Counted from the stretch's first letter, positions 1 to 6,876 are shown. The stretch is DNA of 10,007 nt from CAZWCX01 sp964632945 (GCA_964632945.1 CAZWCX010000200.1:1-10007), one strand, 5' to 3'. Notes: a model not told the origin generated them from the letters alone. Translations and numbers: made by a program.

Positions 1-135
1 TGCTACGGCGGCGACATCACGCGCAAGCGGAAGCTGCTGGAGAAGCAGAAGGAAGGGAAGAAGAAACTGAAGAGCGTCGGGCGGGTCGAGATCCCGCAAA
101 AGGCCTTCATGGCGGTCTTGGCACCCGAAGAGTAG
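1..135 (+). CDS. lepA: Elongation factor 4 (LepA), C-terminal end, partial
   Basis: This is the last 44 codons of a gene that enters from the left edge, read in frame 1 and ending at TAG (133-135). The peptide begins CYGGDITRKRKLLEKQKEGK and continues to VEIPQKAFMAVL, which matches the highly conserved C-terminal tail of LepA/EF4. LepA is a ribosome-associated GTPase of the translation-factor superfamily. The basic tail follows the LepA-specific C-terminal domain and contacts the ribosome. The GTPase and other domains lie outside the window. The next gene is lepB, 14 nt downstream; lepA-lepB adjacency is also known from Escherichia coli, which supports the assignment. Nothing looks broken; only the window edge truncates it. 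Confidence 0.95.
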   Translation, partial: CYGGDITRKRKLLEKQKEGKKKLKSVGRVEIPQKAFMAVLAPEE

Positions 136-149
136 TCGAGCGGCAGGCA

Positions 150-1841
150 ATGAACCAGGAGCGGATCGCCCCGGGCATGGATGGGCCGTCGGCCCGGCTG
201 CCCCGCGAGCCCCTGCGCACGATCAGCCCGGCCGCGGGGCCCGGAGCGGGAGAGGGGCCGGAACCCGGAGCCTCCCTCGACCCCCGGGACGATGCCGTCG
301 GCGACGCGGACGAATCCCGGGAACCCGGCGGGGGGGAGCCTGCTGCCCGCGGACCGGGGACGGGCCCGACCGGCCTCCTCGAGCCGCCGGCCGAGTCCCC
401 GCCCGGGGAGCGCCCGGCATCGCCGGTCGCACCCTCCGCCGCGGGCGCGCCTTCCGCCCGGGTCAGACCGGCGCGCGCCACGGCCGCGACCGACGACAAG
501 CTCCTCCCCTGGCTCCGCGAGAACTTCGAGGCCGTCGTCGTCGCCTTCGTCATGGCGCTCGTCATCCGCTGCTTCTGCGTCGAAGTGTTCAAGATTCCGA
601 CCGGCTCGATGCAGCCGACCCTGATGGGGCACGCCGTCACCGGCGACCGCATCATGGTCAACAAGTTCCTCCTCCACTTCGTCGACGTCTCCCGCTACGA
701 CGTCATCGTCTTCCGCTACCCGCTCGACTCGTCCCGCAACTTCGTCAAGCGCGTCGTCGGCATCGGACCGGAGACGCTGAAGCTCAAGGACGGGGATGTG
801 TACTCCCGCACGCCCGACGCCATCCGGTTCCGGCTCGCGAAGAAGCCTCTCGAGGTCCAGGAGGCGATCTGGATCCCGGCCTACGACAGCCAGTTCGACC
901 AGGAACATCTCCTCAGCCATTGGACCGTCAGCGACGATGAAGCCTGGCGCCTGACGGGGCAGGACTTGCGACTGGACGCCGCGCGCGCGGACGGGGGCGA
1001 GGTGCGGCTGCACTACAACCGGCACATCTCCGACTACTACCGGGAGAACGTGGGGGAGAAGGGCGGTTCCCACTGGGTCGGCGACGTGAAACTGTCCGCG
1101 GTCTTCTCCATCGAGTCCGGCACCGGCGGCGTTCTCTTCCACCTCTACAACGAGCCGTATGCTTTCACCGTCCGGCTCTCGGTCGGCGGGGGCAGCGTCC
1201 TCGGATACGACAACCTCCACGCCGCGTCGGAGACGCAGCGTGTCCCGATCAAGGACGTTTCGCTCGAGCGCAATCGCCTCTACAAGGCCGCCGTCATGGC
1301 TTTCGACGGCACGCTGTACGTGACGCTGGACGACGTCCCCGTTCTCCGTTTCGATTACGTCGACGAGGAGGACCTGGCCACCTCCGCGTCCTTCGAAAAG
1401 CGCATCGCCTTCGGCGTCAAGGATGCCGCCGTAAAGGTGTCGCAACTCTCCATCCACCGCGACCTTTACTACTACTCCGACCGGACCAACGTGCTCGCGG
1501 AAGGGAACACCGTCGACATTCCGGCCGGGAGCTACTTCATGATCGGCGACAACTGTCCCAACAGCAAGGACAGCCGCGCGTGGAAGCGCAAATGGGTCCG
1601 CCTCACCAGCGGCGCCATCCTCGAAGGGGACCACGACGGGGAAAGCGACCGGAGCAACTTCTCCCACGAAACGGACGGGTTGCGGAAGATCAAGGACATG
1701 CACGGCGTGGTCCACCACGTGCCCGAGGACGCCATCGTCGCCGAGGGGGCCGATTACCACCGATTCGTCCGGGAGCAGGAACTCGTGGGCAAGGCCTTGC
1801 TCGTCTGGTGGCCCCTCAAGCGCGCCAAGCGGATCCGATGA
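150..1841 (+). CDS. lepB: Signal peptidase I with two large insertions
   Basis: This 563-aa type I signal peptidase (family S26) would cleave signal peptides from exported proteins at the outer face of the inner membrane. Residues 1-115 are a Pro/Gly/Ala/Arg-rich, probably disordered extension. A transmembrane segment follows at about 127-145. The catalytic serine lies in IPTGSMQPTL (Ser153) and the general-base lysine in NFVKRVVGIGPE (Lys200). Box E is GDNCPNSKDSR (466-476), and the C-terminus VGKALLVWWPLKR matches the family end. The spacing is unusual. About 230 residues (roughly 220-450) separate the lysine block from box E, and a further ~60 residues sit between box E and the end. The first insert looks like a beta-sandwich and the second like a short SH3-like strand set. 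The catalytic residues are intact, so activity is expected. The start ATG has only a weak ribosome site; ATG 177 is an alternative. The stop lies 17 nt before the preferred lptB start. Confidence 0.93.
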   Translation: MNQERIAPGMDGPSARLPREPLRTISPAAGPGAGEGPEPGASLDPRDDAVGDADESREPGGGEPAARGPGTGPTGLLEPPAESPPGERPASPVAPSAAGAPSARVRPARATAATDDKLLPWLRENFEAVVVAFVMALVIRCFCVEVFKIPTGSMQPTLMGHAVTGDRIMVNKFLLHFVDVSRYDVIVFRYPLDSSRNFVKRVVGIGPETLKLKDGDVYSRTPDAIRFRLAKKPLEVQEAIWIPAYDSQFDQEHLLSHWTVSDDEAWRLTGQDLRLDAARADGGEVRLHYNRHISDYYRENVGEKGGSHWVGDVKLSAVFSIESGTGGVLFHLYNEPYAFTVRLSVGGGSVLGYDNLHAASETQRVPIKDVSLERNRLYKAAVMAFDGTLYVTLDDVPVLRFDYVDEEDLATSASFEKRIAFGVKDAAVKVSQLSIHRDLYYYSDRTNVLAEGNTVDIPAGSYFMIGDNCPNSKDSRAWKRKWVRLTSGAILEGDHDGESDRSNFSHETDGLRKIKDMHGVVHHVPEDAIVAEGADYHRFVREQELVGKALLVWWPLKRAKRIR

Positions 1842-1845
1842 CGAC

Positions 1846-1850
1846 GGAGG
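1846..1850 (+). promoter_or_regulatory. Shine-Dalgarno site that decides the lptB start
   Basis: GGAGG lies 8 nt before ATG 1859. The upstream in-frame ATG at 1838 overlaps the lepB stop as ATGA but has no comparable site. I therefore prefer 1859, although translational coupling through 1838 remains possible and would add seven residues. Confidence 0.7.
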
Positions 1851-1858
1851 TCCAGGAC

Positions 1859-2689
1859 ATGGAGCAAACGAGGAAGGCCTCCGGCGGCGATGCCGCGCGC
1901 GCAGGCGCCGACCGGCGCCCCGATGCGCAACCGCCCGCCGTCAGCCGTCCGACTCTGCCGGGTATCGTACTTCTCCGTGTGGATACCCTGGCCAAGGTCT
2001 ACCGGGACCGCAAGGTGGTCGACGGGGTGAGCTTCGAGGTCAATCACGGAGAAATCGTGGGACTGCTCGGGCCGAACGGCGCGGGCAAGACCACCTCATT
2101 CAAGATGACGATGGGCATGGTGGAGCCCGACGGCGGCCGCATTCTGTTGGAAGGGGAGGACATCACCCGGTTGCCGATGTACCGCCGCGCGCGCAAGGGG
2201 ATCGGCTACCTGGCGCAGGAACGCTCCACCTTCCAGCGATTGACCGTGCGCGAAAACCTGCTGGCGGTCCTGGAAACCCAGGGGCACGATTCGGCCACGC
2301 GCAAGCGGATCGCCGACGACCTGATCGCGGAGTTCGGCCTGGTGAAGGTCGTGGACCAGTTGGCCTACACTCTCTCCGGCGGCGAGACGCGCCGGCTGGA
2401 AATCGCCCGCGCCCTGACCACCGAGCCGAAGCTCCTCCTGCTCGACGAGCCGTTCTCGGGAGTGGACCCGATCGCCGTCGCGGAGATCCAGGAAATCATC
2501 CGCCGGCTCCGCCAGGGACGCGGAATCGGCACCCTCCTCACCGATCACAACGTTCGCGAGACCCTGTCGGTCACCGACCGTTCGTACATTATCGATACCG
2601 GCCGCATCCTCGCCCAGGGGCGTCCGGAGGAGATCGTCGCCAACCCGCTGGTTCGCAAGGTGTACCTGGGCGAACATTTCACGATGTGA
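1859..2689 (+). CDS. lptB: Lipopolysaccharide export ATP-binding protein LptB
   Basis: This is the 276-aa cytoplasmic ATPase of the LptB2FG transporter, which extracts LPS from the inner membrane and drives it along the Lpt bridge. Visible motifs are Walker A GPNGAGKT (71-78), Q-loop glutamine in YLAQE (Gln120), ABC signature LSGGE (172-176), Walker B LLLLDEP (192-198, catalytic Glu197) and the switch histidine in TDHNVRETL (His230). The TDHNVRETL string and the VYLGEHF ending are characteristic of LptB and separate it from LivF/LivG-type ATPases. The first ~36 residues form a polar extension that E. coli LptB lacks. The gene follows lepB by 17 nt and precedes a small membrane protein by 16 nt, so it is probably co-transcribed. 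The permeases LptF/LptG are not in the window. Its presence implies a diderm envelope with LPS-like lipid. Confidence 0.94.
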   Translation: MEQTRKASGGDAARAGADRRPDAQPPAVSRPTLPGIVLLRVDTLAKVYRDRKVVDGVSFEVNHGEIVGLLGPNGAGKTTSFKMTMGMVEPDGGRILLEGEDITRLPMYRRARKGIGYLAQERSTFQRLTVRENLLAVLETQGHDSATRKRIADDLIAEFGLVKVVDQLAYTLSGGETRRLEIARALTTEPKLLLLDEPFSGVDPIAVAEIQEIIRRLRQGRGIGTLLTDHNVRETLSVTDRSYIIDTGRILAQGRPEEIVANPLVRKVYLGEHFTM

Positions 2690-2705
2690 TCCGGAGCCTC
2701 CCCCC

Positions 2706-3167
2706 ATGCCCGACTCCCCCAGGCCCCCGCGCAGGTCCGTGGACCCCGTCGTCGCCATGGTCGCCGGCTGGGCGATCCCCGGCGCCGGCCATCTCCTGAT
2801 CGGCCAGGTGAAGAAGGGCCTGTTCTTCTTCGTCGTCCTGATCCTCACCTTCGTCGCCGGACTCTTCCTGGCCGATTTTCGAACCGTGCGGGCCTCCGAC
2901 AATCCCTTCTACTTCGTCGGGCAGGTCGGATCGGGCCTCAACCTGCTGCTCACCTACCTGTGCACCAACCTGCATCCGCGCGGGTGGATGCCGCAAGTCT
3001 ACTTCGAGCCCGGACTGCTCTACATGTCGGTATCCGGCCTGCTGAACATCCTGGTAATCATGGCGATCCTGCCCCCGGTCGAAGTCAAGGCGGGGGAACG
3101 GAAGGGGAGCGGCGCCGTGAGTCCCGAGGACAAGGGTGTGGAGGAAGGGGCGGCGAAGGCCGATTGA
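2706..3167 (+). CDS. DUF6677-like small integral membrane protein
   Basis: This 153-aa protein has about four hydrophobic segments: roughly 17-33 (with the motif WAIPGAGHLLIGQ), 38-56, 74-88 and 104-122. A hydrophilic, charged C-terminal tail follows. The PGAGH-x4-G-x2-KKG pattern ahead of a Phe-rich helix resembles DUF6677 proteins and, more loosely, TM2-type membrane proteins. I recognise the pattern from memory and could not search it. Function is unknown. GGAG (2693-2696) lies 9 nt before the ATG and supports the start. It sits 16 nt after lptB at the end of the apparent lepA-lepB-lptB operon, which hints at an envelope role but no more. A minus-strand gene ends 8 nt beyond its stop. Confidence 0.82.
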   Translation: MPDSPRPPRRSVDPVVAMVAGWAIPGAGHLLIGQVKKGLFFFVVLILTFVAGLFLADFRTVRASDNPFYFVGQVGSGLNLLLTYLCTNLHPRGWMPQVYFEPGLLYMSVSGLLNILVIMAILPPVEVKAGERKGSGAVSPEDKGVEEGAAKAD

Positions 3168-3183
3168 CCTTGCGGTCAGATCG
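3161..3183. terminator. Possible bidirectional hairpin between convergent genes
   Basis: CGAT-TGACC, loop TTGC, GGTCA-(G)-ATCG forms a nine-pair stem with one bulged G. The stem contains both the TGA of the plus-strand gene and the stop of the minus-strand gene. There is no T-tract on either side, so intrinsic termination would be weak. It may instead act as a barrier or mRNA 3'-end stabiliser. Confidence 0.35.
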
Positions 3184-3352
3184 CCCTGCCGAGCACGGCG
3201 ATCAGGGCGCAGCCGATCACGATCAGGACGGTCAGCAGCACGAAGGTGCGGAACGACCGCTTGAAGATCACGCCGAAGTCGTCCTCTTTGGTCGCCCAGA
3301 GGACGAGGCTGATGATGAAGCAGATGGGGAAGAACAACCAGAAACTCTTCAT
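3176..3352 (-). CDS. Small membrane protein, 58 aa, unknown function
   Basis: This short reading frame encodes 58 residues. It begins MKSFWLFFPICFIISLVLWA, continues with the charged loop TKEDDFGVIFKRSFR, and ends with a second hydrophobic helix (about 36-55, TFVLLTVLIVIGCALIAVLG). Two hydrophobic helices flanking an acidic/basic loop are hard to obtain by chance in this GC-rich sequence, and codon third positions are GC-rich in this frame. GAGG lies 4 nt before the ATG. It is the last gene of the minus-strand run, 107 nt downstream of the PfkB kinase, and its stop lies 8 nt from the convergent DUF6677-like gene. I do not recognise the family. It could be an accessory subunit or a conserved small membrane protein. 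No function is proposed. Confidence 0.72.
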   Translation of the reverse strand: MKSFWLFFPICFIISLVLWATKEDDFGVIFKRSFRTFVLLTVLIVIGCALIAVLGRAI

Positions 3353-3459
3353 TCGTCCTCACTCGGCCGTCGGCCGTCTCTTCGCGGGCGCCCCGCCCGC
3401 CGATCGCTCGCGGATCACGGCGGACCTCCGAGTCCTGCCGGCGGAATTCTCCGGCCGCG

Positions 3460-4422
3460 CTACGGGATGATCATCCGCACGAACCCCTCCTTACGTTCCT
3501 CCACCTCCCGCTGCGTCACCGACTTCAGCCGCTCCAGCCCGAAACCCTCGACGTTGAACGAGGCCAGGATGGTGCCGTGCAGGAGGGCGTGGCGCAAATC
3601 GGTATCGGAGGTTTCGCTCCCGCGCACCGACCGGCGGTGCCCGTCGCGACCGGTCCCCGCCGCGGGGGCGCGACCGTTGGTCCGGCTCGCCAGGTACCCC
3701 ATGAATCCGCCGGCAAAGGAGTCGCCCGCGCCGGTGGTGTCCAGAACCTCCATCACCGGATAGGCCGGCAACGCGAAATAGGAGTCGCGGGTGATCAGGA
3801 GCGCGCCATGCTCCCCCTTCTTGACGACGACCATGCGCGGCCCGAGCTTCAGGATGTCCGTCGCGGCCGGCAGGATTTGCGACCGGCCGCTCAAGAGCAT
3901 CGCCTCGTGGTGATTGACGATCAGGCCGTCGACCAGGGGCAACAAATCGAGGAGATCCCGCCGCGCGGTTTCGATCCAGAAGTTCATCGTATCGAGAAGG
4001 ATGAAGTCCGGACCCTTCAGCTGTTCCAGCACCTTGCGCTGGGTCACCGGGTGGCCGTTCGCCAGAAAGACGAAGCGCGAATCGGCATAGGTCGCGGGGA
4101 TCTCGGGACAGAAGTCCGCCAGCACATTCAATTCCACCGACACGGTGGTGGCCTCGCTGAGATCGCCGGCGTAGCGTCCGTGCCAGCGGAACGTCTTCCC
4201 CGAGGAACGCTCCAACCCGGTCAGATCGATGTTGCGCGTGCGGTAATAGTCGATGTGCTCCTCCGGGAAGTCCTTGCCGATCACGCCCACCATCCGCACC
4301 CGGGTCAACACGCTCGCGGCGGTGGAGAAGTAGGTCCCCGAGCCCCCCAGGACGTTCTCCTGTCGGCGCTTCGGGGTCTCGATCGTGTCCAACGCCAGGC
4401 TTCCCACGACCAGCAACGACAT
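3460..4422 (-). CDS. PfkB/ribokinase-family carbohydrate kinase, substrate unknown
   Basis: This 320-aa kinase has a ribokinase fold and would phosphorylate a sugar or nucleoside using ATP. The N-terminus MSLLVVGSLALDTIETP is the first family strand, and GGSGTYFSTAAS (26-37) is the substrate-side glycine motif. N-x-x-E (Asn170-Glu173) is the magnesium motif, and DTTGAGDSFAGGF (228-240) carries the anion hole and catalytic base Asp234. Other stretches, such as GKTFRWHGRY (75-84) and DTMNFWI (144-150), mark a clade that is widespread in bacteria, often annotated only as sugar kinase. A polar insertion of about 25 residues (246-270) follows the GAGD helix and looks lineage-specific. The start is set by GGAGG 5 nt upstream; a longer frame to 4509 overlaps gltX and lacks homology. 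It lies 40 nt after gltX in the same direction and is probably co-transcribed. Confidence 0.9.
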   Translation of the reverse strand: MSLLVVGSLALDTIETPKRRQENVLGGSGTYFSTAASVLTRVRMVGVIGKDFPEEHIDYYRTRNIDLTGLERSSGKTFRWHGRYAGDLSEATTVSVELNVLADFCPEIPATYADSRFVFLANGHPVTQRKVLEQLKGPDFILLDTMNFWIETARRDLLDLLPLVDGLIVNHHEAMLLSGRSQILPAATDILKLGPRMVVVKKGEHGALLITRDSYFALPAYPVMEVLDTTGAGDSFAGGFMGYLASRTNGRAPAAGTGRDGHRRSVRGSETSDTDLRHALLHGTILASFNVEGFGLERLKSVTQREVEERKEGFVRMIIP

Positions 4423-4427
4423 CGTGT

Positions 4428-4432
4428 CCTCC
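4428..4432 (-). promoter_or_regulatory. Shine-Dalgarno site for the PfkB kinase
   Basis: GGAGG on the minus strand lies 5 nt before the ATG at 4422-4420. It falls inside the 40-nt gap after gltX and fixes the start of the kinase, ruling out the upstream in-frame ATG that would overlap gltX. Confidence 0.75.
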
Positions 4433-4462
4433 CGAGCTTCGATTGGGCGACGCGCCTTGCGG

Positions 4463-5911
4463 TCACGCCGCGGAGGAGCGACCATCCAGTTTCGCGATCG
4501 CCTTCGCAATGCGATCCATCACCGTCCGCCCGCCCAGCACCTTCATCGACTCGAGGAGCGGCGGAGTGGCGGTCTTCCCGGTGACGGCCACGCGCAGGCA
4601 CATGAGGTAGTCGCCGACCTTTGCCCCCAGCCGCTCCGCCTCCGCGCGCAGACGGGCGTCCAGGGTTTCGGCCGGCAGGTCGTCGAGGCCCTCCAACACC
4701 CCCTGCGCCGACTTCAGCAGCGCGACCGCGTCCGCCGGAGTCTTCTTCTTCGGGACCAGCAGGGCGACATCATAATCGATGTCGCGGAGGAAAAACTCCA
4801 CCGCCTCCCGAAACTCCCCGAGCAGCTTCATCCGCTCGCGCACGAGCGGGAGGATCGCCGCCAACCGCTCCGCAGGCACTTCCGCGGCGCCGAACGGCTT
4901 CAGTCGCTCCGTCAGATCCTCGAGACTCAAGGTCCGAATGTACTGGCCGTTCAGCCACTCCAGCTTCTTCAGGTCGAAGACCGGCCCGGTCGTGTTGATC
5001 CGGTCAAAACCGAAGTGCTCGACCACCTTCTCGAATCCAAATTGCTCCGTGCCGTCGGGCACCGAGAAACCCTGCAGCATGAGGAAGTTCGCCAACGCCT
5101 CCGGCAGGTACCCCTGGTCGCGATACCACCCGATCGAAGTCGGGTTTTTCCGCTTGCTGATCTTCGTGCGGTCCGGATTGCGCAGCAGCGGGAGATGGGC
5201 GAACTTCGGCGGCTCCCAACCGAACGCCTCGTAGAGCAGGATGTGCTTGGGGGTGGAGCTGATCCACTCCTCCGCCCGGATTACGTGGGTGATCTTCATC
5301 AGCCGGTCGTCGACGACGTTGGCGAGGTGGTAGGTCGGCCAGCCGTCGCTCTTCAGGAGCACCTGGTCGTCGACCTGGTCGGTGTCGATGCGGATCTCCC
5401 CGCGGATCTGGTCCTGGAAGGCGACGGTGCGCCCGGACGGCACTTTGAGCCGGACGACATGGGGCGTTCCTTTCGCTCGGAGCTCCCGGACCTGATCGGC
5501 CGGCAGTTCGCGGCAGTGACCGTCGTACCGGGATTGCGTCTTGGCGGCTTCCTGAGTCTTGCGGACGACTTCGAGCCGTTCGGGCGTGCAGAAGCAGACG
5601 TATGCCGTCCCCTTGGCGATGAGCTGCTCCGCGTGCTCCCGGTAGAGTGCGCAGCGATCGGACTGGCGATAAGGGGCGTACGGCCCGCCGATGTCGGGCC
5701 CTTCGTCCCAGCGGATCCCCATCCAGCGGAGGCAGTCGTAGATCGCCAGTTCCGAGGACTGGGTGGAGCGCGCGCGATCGGTGTCCTCGATGCGCAACAG
5801 GAACTGCCCCCCGTTCTTGCGCGCCAGGGCCAGGTTGAACAACGCCGTGTAGGCGGTTCCGACATGCGGATCGCCGGTCGGACTCGGCGCGATTCTCGTG
5901 CGTACCGTCAT
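4463..5911 (-). CDS. gltX: Glutamyl-tRNA synthetase
   Basis: This 482-aa class I aminoacyl-tRNA synthetase charges tRNA-Glu with glutamate in the cytoplasm. The HIGH-type signature is PSPTGDPHVGTAYTALFN (His16-Val-Gly-Thr19). IEDTD (41-45) and SDGWPTYHLANVVDD (188-202) are the glutamate and ATP-site blocks. The KMSKS-type loop is KISKRKN (250-256). The zinc-binding insertion keeps CFC (106-108) and YDGHC (Cys133), but the fourth ligand seen in E. coli is not in its usual place. The C-terminal helical anticodon-binding domain is complete and the length is typical. Whether it is discriminating (tRNA-Glu only) or also charges tRNA-Gln cannot be told here. It starts 19 nt after the deacetylase gene, with only a weak ribosome site, so translation may depend on the upstream gene. 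Confidence 0.96.
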   Translation of the reverse strand: MTVRTRIAPSPTGDPHVGTAYTALFNLALARKNGGQFLLRIEDTDRARSTQSSELAIYDCLRWMGIRWDEGPDIGGPYAPYRQSDRCALYREHAEQLIAKGTAYVCFCTPERLEVVRKTQEAAKTQSRYDGHCRELPADQVRELRAKGTPHVVRLKVPSGRTVAFQDQIRGEIRIDTDQVDDQVLLKSDGWPTYHLANVVDDRLMKITHVIRAEEWISSTPKHILLYEAFGWEPPKFAHLPLLRNPDRTKISKRKNPTSIGWYRDQGYLPEALANFLMLQGFSVPDGTEQFGFEKVVEHFGFDRINTTGPVFDLKKLEWLNGQYIRTLSLEDLTERLKPFGAAEVPAERLAAILPLVRERMKLLGEFREAVEFFLRDIDYDVALLVPKKKTPADAVALLKSAQGVLEGLDDLPAETLDARLRAEAERLGAKVGDYLMCLRVAVTGKTATPPLLESMKVLGGRTVMDRIAKAIAKLDGRSSAA

Positions 5912-5930
5912 GGGTCGATTCGTTTCCGGA

Positions 5931-6869
5931 TTACTCGTCCTCGAGCAGGGCGGCGGCGTGATTCGCCGCGCACCAGCCCAACTCGTCCAGATGGTAGCCG
6001 CCCTCGAGCGTGGACAGCACCCGCCCGCCCGCGCACTCGCGGGCCAACGCCACGATCTCCTGCGTCAGCGTCGAAAAGTCGTTGGTCTCCAGGTTCAACC
6101 CGCCGATGGGGTCGCCCTTGTAGGCATCGAAGCCCGCGCTGACCAGCACGAATTCCGGCCGGAACTCCCGCGCCGGGCCGCGCAGAACCTCCCGGAACGT
6201 CTCCAGGAAACGCTCCCGCGTCGTCTCCGCCGGCATCGGCCGGTTGATCGTATACCCCTTGCCGCGGCCCGCCCCGGTCTCCGCGGCCCGCCCCGTGCCG
6301 GGATAGAACGGCCACCGGTGAATGGAGAAGAACAACACGCGGTCGTCCTCATAGAACGCATCCTGCGTCCCGTTGCCGTGGTGGACGTCGAAGTCGACGA
6401 TCAACACCCGGCCGATCCCGTGCTTCTCCTGCAGATGGCGCGCGGCAATCGCGACATGGTTGAACAGGCAAAACCCCATCGCCGCCGCCGGCGTCGCATG
6501 ATGTCCCGGCGGCCGCACCAGACAGAACGCCCGCCGCGCGTTCCCGCGCATCACTTCGTCACAGGCCGCGAGCAGGCCGCCGGACGCCAGCAAGGCCACG
6601 TCGTACGACCCGGCGCAGACGGGGGTGTCCGGATCCAAGTGGCCCGGCGCGGAGGCGCACGCGGCGCGCACCTGCTCCAGGTGCCCCCGGCCGTGGACCC
6701 GCAGGACTTCCGCCTCCGTTGCCGGCCGCGCCGACCAGCGCTCGAAACGCCCCAGCAGTCCCGATTGGGTCAGGGTTCCGAGAATGGCAGTAAGTCTCTG
6801 CGGGCATTCGGGATGGCCCTCGCCGGTCTCGTGATCCCAATAGTCGTCCTCGAAAACGAGAAGGGCCAC
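5931..6869 (-). CDS. Histone deacetylase / acetylpolyamine amidohydrolase family protein
   Basis: This 312-aa zinc-dependent deacetylase has the arginase-like fold of the histone deacetylase superfamily. It would remove acetyl groups from lysines or small amines such as polyamines. The motifs are complete: GEGHPECPQRL (16-26), RPPGHHA (119-125, paired active-site histidines 123/124), DFDVHHGNGTQ (159-169, zinc ligands Asp161 and His163), SAGFDAYKGDP (244-254, third zinc ligand Asp248) and LEGGYH (288-293, transition-state Tyr292). The LEGGY form resembles class II and bacterial amidohydrolases more than class I. I chose GTG 6869 because GGAGG lies 7 nt upstream and homology starts immediately. 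The frame extends to 7145, but that extension crosses the promoter and the divergent gene. It heads the run that includes gltX. The substrate is unknown; AcuC-like deacylation of acetyl-CoA synthetase is one alternative. Confidence 0.92.
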   Translation of the reverse strand: MALLVFEDDYWDHETGEGHPECPQRLTAILGTLTQSGLLGRFERWSARPATEAEVLRVHGRGHLEQVRAACASAPGHLDPDTPVCAGSYDVALLASGGLLAACDEVMRGNARRAFCLVRPPGHHATPAAAMGFCLFNHVAIAARHLQEKHGIGRVLIVDFDVHHGNGTQDAFYEDDRVLFFSIHRWPFYPGTGRAAETGAGRGKGYTINRPMPAETTRERFLETFREVLRGPAREFRPEFVLVSAGFDAYKGDPIGGLNLETNDFSTLTQEIVALARECAGGRVLSTLEGGYHLDELGWCAANHAAALLEDE

Positions 6870-6876
6870 GCGCCGA

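Noticed and set aside
3..1760. Long minus-strand frame of 585 codons
   Set aside because: It is antisense to lepB, rich in Asp/Val/Arg with no family motif. It is open only because of high GC, while lepB has clear catalytic motifs.
2679..3362. Minus-strand frame of 227 codons across the small membrane protein genes
   Set aside because: It is antisense to the DUF6677-like gene and in a different frame from the 58-aa protein. It has a His/Arg/Asp-rich composition and no hydrophobic pattern.
3361..3400. GC hairpin (GCGGGC-GCCCC-GCCCGC) and CGGCCGT doublet downstream of the PfkB kinase
   Set aside because: The stem is only six pairs with no T-tract, and such sequences are expected by chance at this GC content. 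It is not strong enough to call a terminator.
4385..6142. Long plus-strand frame of 585 codons
   Set aside because: It is the antisense shadow of gltX and the deacetylase gene, with the low-complexity Arg/Gln/Pro composition typical of such shadows.
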